Both the position numbers and the translations under genes were made by a program. The notes under the pieces were generated by a model that searched no databases, was not told the origin of the DNA, and was given only the letters and a program-made list of their open reading frames with translations. Of a stretch of 64,000 bases of DNA, positions 60,026-64,000 are shown in pieces; the stretch's first letter is position 1, and every line of letters begins with the position of its first letter. Origin of the DNA: Polydactylus sextarius (lineage: Eukaryota > Chordata > Actinopteri > Polynemidae); contig CM028927.1 in assembly GCA_016801845.1 (NCBI GenBank), forward strand, positions 18,826,001 through 18,890,000, written 5' to 3'.

Positions 60026-60742
60026 TAGCTGTAGAGGTGTTGTGACTAACTGCAGCTGATATTTGTTACTGACGTTATTTTTGTCATGTGGAGGCTTCGG
60101 TTCTTTCCCAGCATCGTTAAAACAGCTGTGGACTTGTTCAGTCTTGTTCGGGGGGATTTCTGTGGTGAAGTCGCTCGCTGCCCTCACCAACACTTTGCCA
60201 CGATGTCTGAGGATTCAGGTCACAAGCTTTAACCTTTAGCTCACAGACTCTGTAAATGCCAGTGTGTGAACATCCAGCTTAAAGGTCTAACAGCAGCGGT
60301 GGAGGGTCGATGGTCAGTAATTTGAGTTAAACAAGAGTTTAATCATCAAGAGGACGACCAGGGCTTTTAAATTAACATGTGAAATCTTAAAATATCAGGG
60401 ATTATCTGAGTGTACGTGTGTGTGTAAATGAGAAATACCTGGAAATGTGCAGGACGCCATGTGTGTGCTGATGAACATCATCTGCATCACTGAGCACAGA
60501 CATGACCTGCAGATACAAACACGACGACACGCAAACACAAACATCTAAAGAACAGAGAGTCGCATTAATACGACAGGTGTTTACAGCACGAAACAGGTAT
60601 TATCACAGCAACACACACACACACACACACTCTCACACACATGTGATAGTTTGTCTGTGTGTGTTTGTTGCATCAGTCTCTTGCCATGTGCGAATAAGGA
60701 GTCCTTCTGGTCCCCTTAAGCTTGAAGTGGCTGTTGAGTGTT

Positions 60743-60779
<37 letters not shown>

Positions 60780-61119
60780 CAGACACAGATAAGACAACAC
60801 AGCTACCGACAGCTTGCTCACTCTCTTGTTTCAATCAGTTATGTAGCAACAAATATGAAAACTGGACATTGCGGTGATAAGAGTAGGCTAGCTGATTAGC
60901 TAAATGCTAATCATTTCTGCTGCAGTAAAGTAAACAGCTGTTAATGCTAAAGTTGGTGATGTAGTCACAGCACAAACCTACATCTGCTCAGTAGCACTAA
61001 GCATCAAGAATTATTAGTTATTAGTTGTGCAAATATTTGGTTTCTGGGCGTCCGCTGTGGACAAATGTCACACTAATCCATCATTAATTATTAGGGTTTA
61101 TCAGAATATCTGAAGCCAA

Positions 61120-61325
61120 AGACATAATCATTTAGTGAATGTTTCTAGAAGTTTTTCACTGAACCACAGCTGTCGATCTGCTGAAGATGATGGAGAAAAA
61201 AAAATCAACAAGATCAGTGAAGTTCATCCTCTGGTGATTATGAATATCTGTAGGAAGTATCATAACACAACTATAATCCATCCAGTAGTTCCTGAGATAT
61301 TTCAGTCACGATCATCATTATAACT
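61120..61325 (+). repeat. second degraded copy of the same repeat family (3' part)
   Basis: TTCATCCTCTGGTGATTATG, AATATCTGTAGGAAG and ATCCATCCAGTAGTTCCTG, then AGATATTTCAGTC, match the later portion of the family whose earlier portion is seen at 59,725-60,025. Confidence 0.5.
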
Positions 61326-61434
61326 GCACCACTCACAGGTTTTATGACTGTATCTGTAACTAATTGTTTTAGTGCCTCTGTTGTTTGATGGTAGCAGGTC
61401 CAGGTTCAGGTTCAGGTCCAGGTTCAGCTCCAGG

Positions 61435-61455
61435 TTCAGCACTCTGGACAGTGTC
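61435..61455 (+). promoter_or_regulatory. RE1/NRSE-like silencer site
   Basis: Left half TTCAGCAC and right half GGACAG are separated by TCT and followed by TGTC. Against the RE1 consensus NTYAGMRCCNNRGMSAG there is one mismatch, T for C at the last position of the left core. RE1 recruits REST to silence neuronal genes outside neurons. It lies 5.3 kb upstream of atp1a3, at the end of a short CCAGGTTCAGG-type tandem repeat (61398-61440). Confidence 0.45.
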
Positions 61456-62710
61456 TGCCTTCAAGACAGTTGATTTTTCTGTAAATTAAAAGGAATAAAA
61501 TTTAAAATGACACAAGGTTGTTTGCACATGAAAACAGAAGAAATGCAAGTCAACGTGCTTCTACATCAGCGACCTCTTTCTGTCCACCGTCCTTCCTGGT
61601 TTTCTTCTTCTCCTCTGTTGTATCTTTTCTGCCTCCAGCTGTGTGCTACTTCAGAGGTGATGATGTGATCGACTGTGTTCGAGCGGTCACAGATCCTCCG
61701 ATTATTTTCCCTCTTCAGGGGTCAAACCATCAATTATATCACCAGTTGTCCTCTGATCCAATAGGAATGAGACACACTGGATGGAGCAGCAGCTCTCAGC
61801 CAACTGGAGGACAGGATACTGAGCAGAGCTGAGAACTGTGGAGGGAAGCAGCAACAATTCAACATCAAATGTGACGTAACTTCTTCCTCAGCTCAGATTA
61901 GTTTGTAACGTCTCCATCCTGTAACATCCACACATTCCTGATAGAAACTGGGTGCTATGTTTTTTTTTTTTTTTTTGAAAATGTTTCTCTACTGAATAAA
62001 TAATTCAGTCATATATGGAAGTTTCTATCTGTGCATCTTACGTGAGTGTGTGTGTGTTTTATGTGTGTGTCTCTTTCTCCTCCAACTCTCAGTGCACTTT
62101 CTCTGCTTCAGTCTGATCTCTGATCTTATAATAGAAACAACAACCAAACTGTGTCTCTGTCTCCAGCATCGGCTGGATTTACAGCACGAACACAGAAAAC
62201 CACGTGAACATACATCAATAATTCCAATATCAACTAGTACAGTTACAGACTATTTTACAGTTAAGAGAAAAAAAAACATGTAACTGATGTAAAACTACGT
62301 ATATCCTGATGTTAAACATTCAGAAACCTCAAGTACCCGCCCCAAATCACTATCTTTCTCTCAAGTCACGTCCATCCACCTCATATGCTCATAAAAATTA
62401 TGAACGAGAGTCAATCGAGAGATAAAATTTATCTTCTGGTCCCATTTGAAATGGTTTTCACATGTGATGTTTGTGAATGTTAAAGATAATGTTTGACATG
62501 GAGAGAGCTCTGTTTAGTGACAGGCAGCAAACGTTCTTTTAGTTTTAGTGTGAGACCACGTAGCAGACCACAACGCCCGTCTCGCCACATTCACGTCACC
62601 GTCAAACTCTGACGGCTGGAAGACGGAGCATCCTGCATTACTGCTGTGGTTGCACTCTGGCACAAAACACACAGGCATTTTAAGAGGGGGAAAGAAATTC
62701 AGTGAAAAGT

Positions 62711-62727
62711 TGGTGACGTGACGTCAC
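62711..62727. promoter_or_regulatory. palindromic CRE
   Basis: TGGTGACGTGACGTCACC contains the full CRE TGACGTCA at 62719-62726 preceded by an overlapping TGACG half-site. Another full CRE is in TTGACGTCAC near 25372. These are CREB/ATF-type sites; use is unknown. Confidence 0.35.
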
Positions 62728-62939
62728 CTACGTGTTTGTAGTCGAACCAGTTACGCATTTTCAGAAGCAGATAAATCAAACATAGACTCACACTAATTAT
62801 CATTTAGATTAAGATGTGTGATGGGGTACAAGACAAAGTGGACCAGAAAATAATTTTTATCTCTCCACTGACTATCATTCTTTTTTTTTTCTTTTTTTAA
62901 ATTAACAGTAAAGTAATGAGGCAACAGTAAAAACTAGAA

Positions 62940-63140
62940 TCACCACCTTGCAGTTTTTGCCTCCACCAACCAGTCTTGTTTCTAGAAAACACTGAGATCA
63001 CAGTGACCTTTGACCTTTAGTCACCAATTTCTCTTTGAGTTTGAGTCTTAACGAATATTTGTGCCAAATTTGAAACTAATTCCCTGAAGATGCTCCTGAG
63101 ACATTGTGTTCACAAAAACCACAGTGACATGGGACATGGG
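62940..63140 (+). repeat. dispersed teleost repeat (DR1-containing)
   Basis: CACAGTGACCTTTGACCTTT, TTTGTGCCAAATTTGAAACTAA, TTCCCTGAAGATGC and CCTGAGACATTGTGTTCAC follow, in order, a repeat common in fish introns and intergenic DNA, recalled from general knowledge. The perfect DR1 here (63004-63016) is therefore likely repeat-borne. Confidence 0.55.
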
Positions 63141-63829
63141 ATTGACATGTATTTTTACTTTAACTTTAATAAAAAATGTTTATAAAATGTTTTATTCCTA
63201 TTTTTTTCAATATATGAATGTTTGAAATTGATCTATAATCACATTTTCTGAGAATTCAACCTTCCACTGAGCTAATTTCAGAATAAAAGCAGAGATGTTA
63301 TGTGTTGTTTGGTCTGCAGGCTGAAGAGAAGCCATTAGTCTCTATAAAAAGCTGTCAGGTATCATTTCTGCTTCACTTTTTCAGACGCTCTGTTAGAGAA
63401 AAAGTGTGAACCTCTAATACAAGTGTGGCGTGTTTTTCCCTCCTTCAGTGTCTGTTCTTTAACACAGACACTGACACAGTTTGAAAAGTAAACGAATCGT
63501 GTCGCGTGTGATTTAAAATCCACTATTTCAGCTGCTGTGAATGTAAAAAAAAAAAAAAACAAACTTGTCTCTCTGGTGAACACGGTGTAAAGATCTGGGT
63601 TTGGTTCACCTCAGAGTGTGGATACAGTGTTGTATATTAAAGTGTCGTATCTATAAATACACTGTGGTTCAGAGCGAGTGATCAATAACTGCTGAAGGAC
63701 AGGAAGTCACTTTGACTTTGTTTTTTTCTGTTCAGAGGCTAAAATAAATCAGAAAACAGCAGCAGCGGGCGAATCTAAACACTATTCTAACTGGTCGTGA
63801 TAAATATTTAAAGATGAGGTGGAGTAGGA

Positions 63830-64000
63830 GGGGAGGGGGTGGTGGTGGTGGGGGTGGGGGGAATACACGAGCGTGAGATAAACTCAGTCACGCCTCCACC
63901 CCCCACTGGAGCTCTGCTGTGGTAAAGATGGCCGCTGCCCAGGGCCACGATGCTGCTGCTGTCTCTTTAAGGCCTTGCTCCGCTGCGACAGCCAATCACA
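63830..64000 (+). promoter_or_regulatory. possible promoter or first exon at the right edge
   Basis: G-rich tract, then AAGATGGCCGC (63926-63936, a YY1-type initiator match), a short MAAAQGHDAAAVSL frame that stops, CCTTAAAGAGAC on the opposite strand, and an inverted CCAAT box (GCCAATCACA) at the edge. The combination is typical of a housekeeping promoter; direction and gene cannot be decided. Confidence 0.3.

Larger units (their letters stand above)
56600..64000. other. upstream intergenic region of atp1a3
   Basis: No supported coding exon. AT-rich DNA, the GACA array, CA runs at 60609-60630 and 60747-60778, several degraded dispersed repeats, and a small minisatellite of TTTC(C/A)AGGTG units at 59148-59190. 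In human the next gene upstream is GRIK5, but no grik5 exon was recognised here. Confidence 0.5.

Overview
The window looks like nuclear DNA from a ray-finned (teleost) fish. It contains a vertebrate-type multi-exon gene with GT-AG introns, a fish-like Na+/K+-ATPase alpha-3 protein, very dense CA/TG microsatellites, and degraded copies of dispersed repeats I recognise from fish genomes. There is no bacterial, organellar or viral gene organisation and no CRISPR array. Most long open frames are translations of CA/TG, GA or ACT repeats and were discarded.

Main gene (36,894-56,111, minus strand): a complete Na+/K+-ATPase alpha subunit, best matched to atp1a3 (atp1a3a-like). All 23 coding exons could be placed from protein similarity and splice sites. 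The joined frame is 3,069 nt, or 1,022 residues plus stop. Catalytic, cation-binding and cardiac-glycoside residues are intact. Compared with the exon layout I know from human ATP1A genes, one intron is missing (fused exon 11) and one is extra (the usual 269-bp exon is split 89+180). Intron 1 is 8.25 kb. The promoter side (56.1-56.6 kb) is CpG-richer and has a striking cluster of Myb-type CCGTTA sites just inside intron 1. A good RE1/NRSE-like site lies about 5.3 kb upstream, which fits a neuron-type gene.

Second gene (29,632-31,257, plus strand): a compact four-exon gene for a 167-residue protein with two predicted membrane segments. The exons join into one clean 504-nt frame, with a poly(A) signal immediately after the stop. 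I do not recognise the family.

Left part (1-29 kb): mostly microsatellite-rich intergenic or intronic DNA with islands of complex sequence that look like conserved non-coding elements. Many carry ATCAAT/ATTGAT motifs. Two minus-strand segments with good splice sites (15,924-16,022 and 8,686-8,749) may be exons of an unidentified gene that continues off the left edge. A 1-kb ACT/TAC-rich block (11.36-12.36 kb) contains a 149-bp repeat, and a TATA plus G-quadruplex promoter-like segment follows it.

Right part (56.6-64 kb): intergenic DNA with a GACA tetranucleotide array, degraded teleost dispersed repeats, a palindromic CRE and, at the edge, a possible promoter of the next gene.
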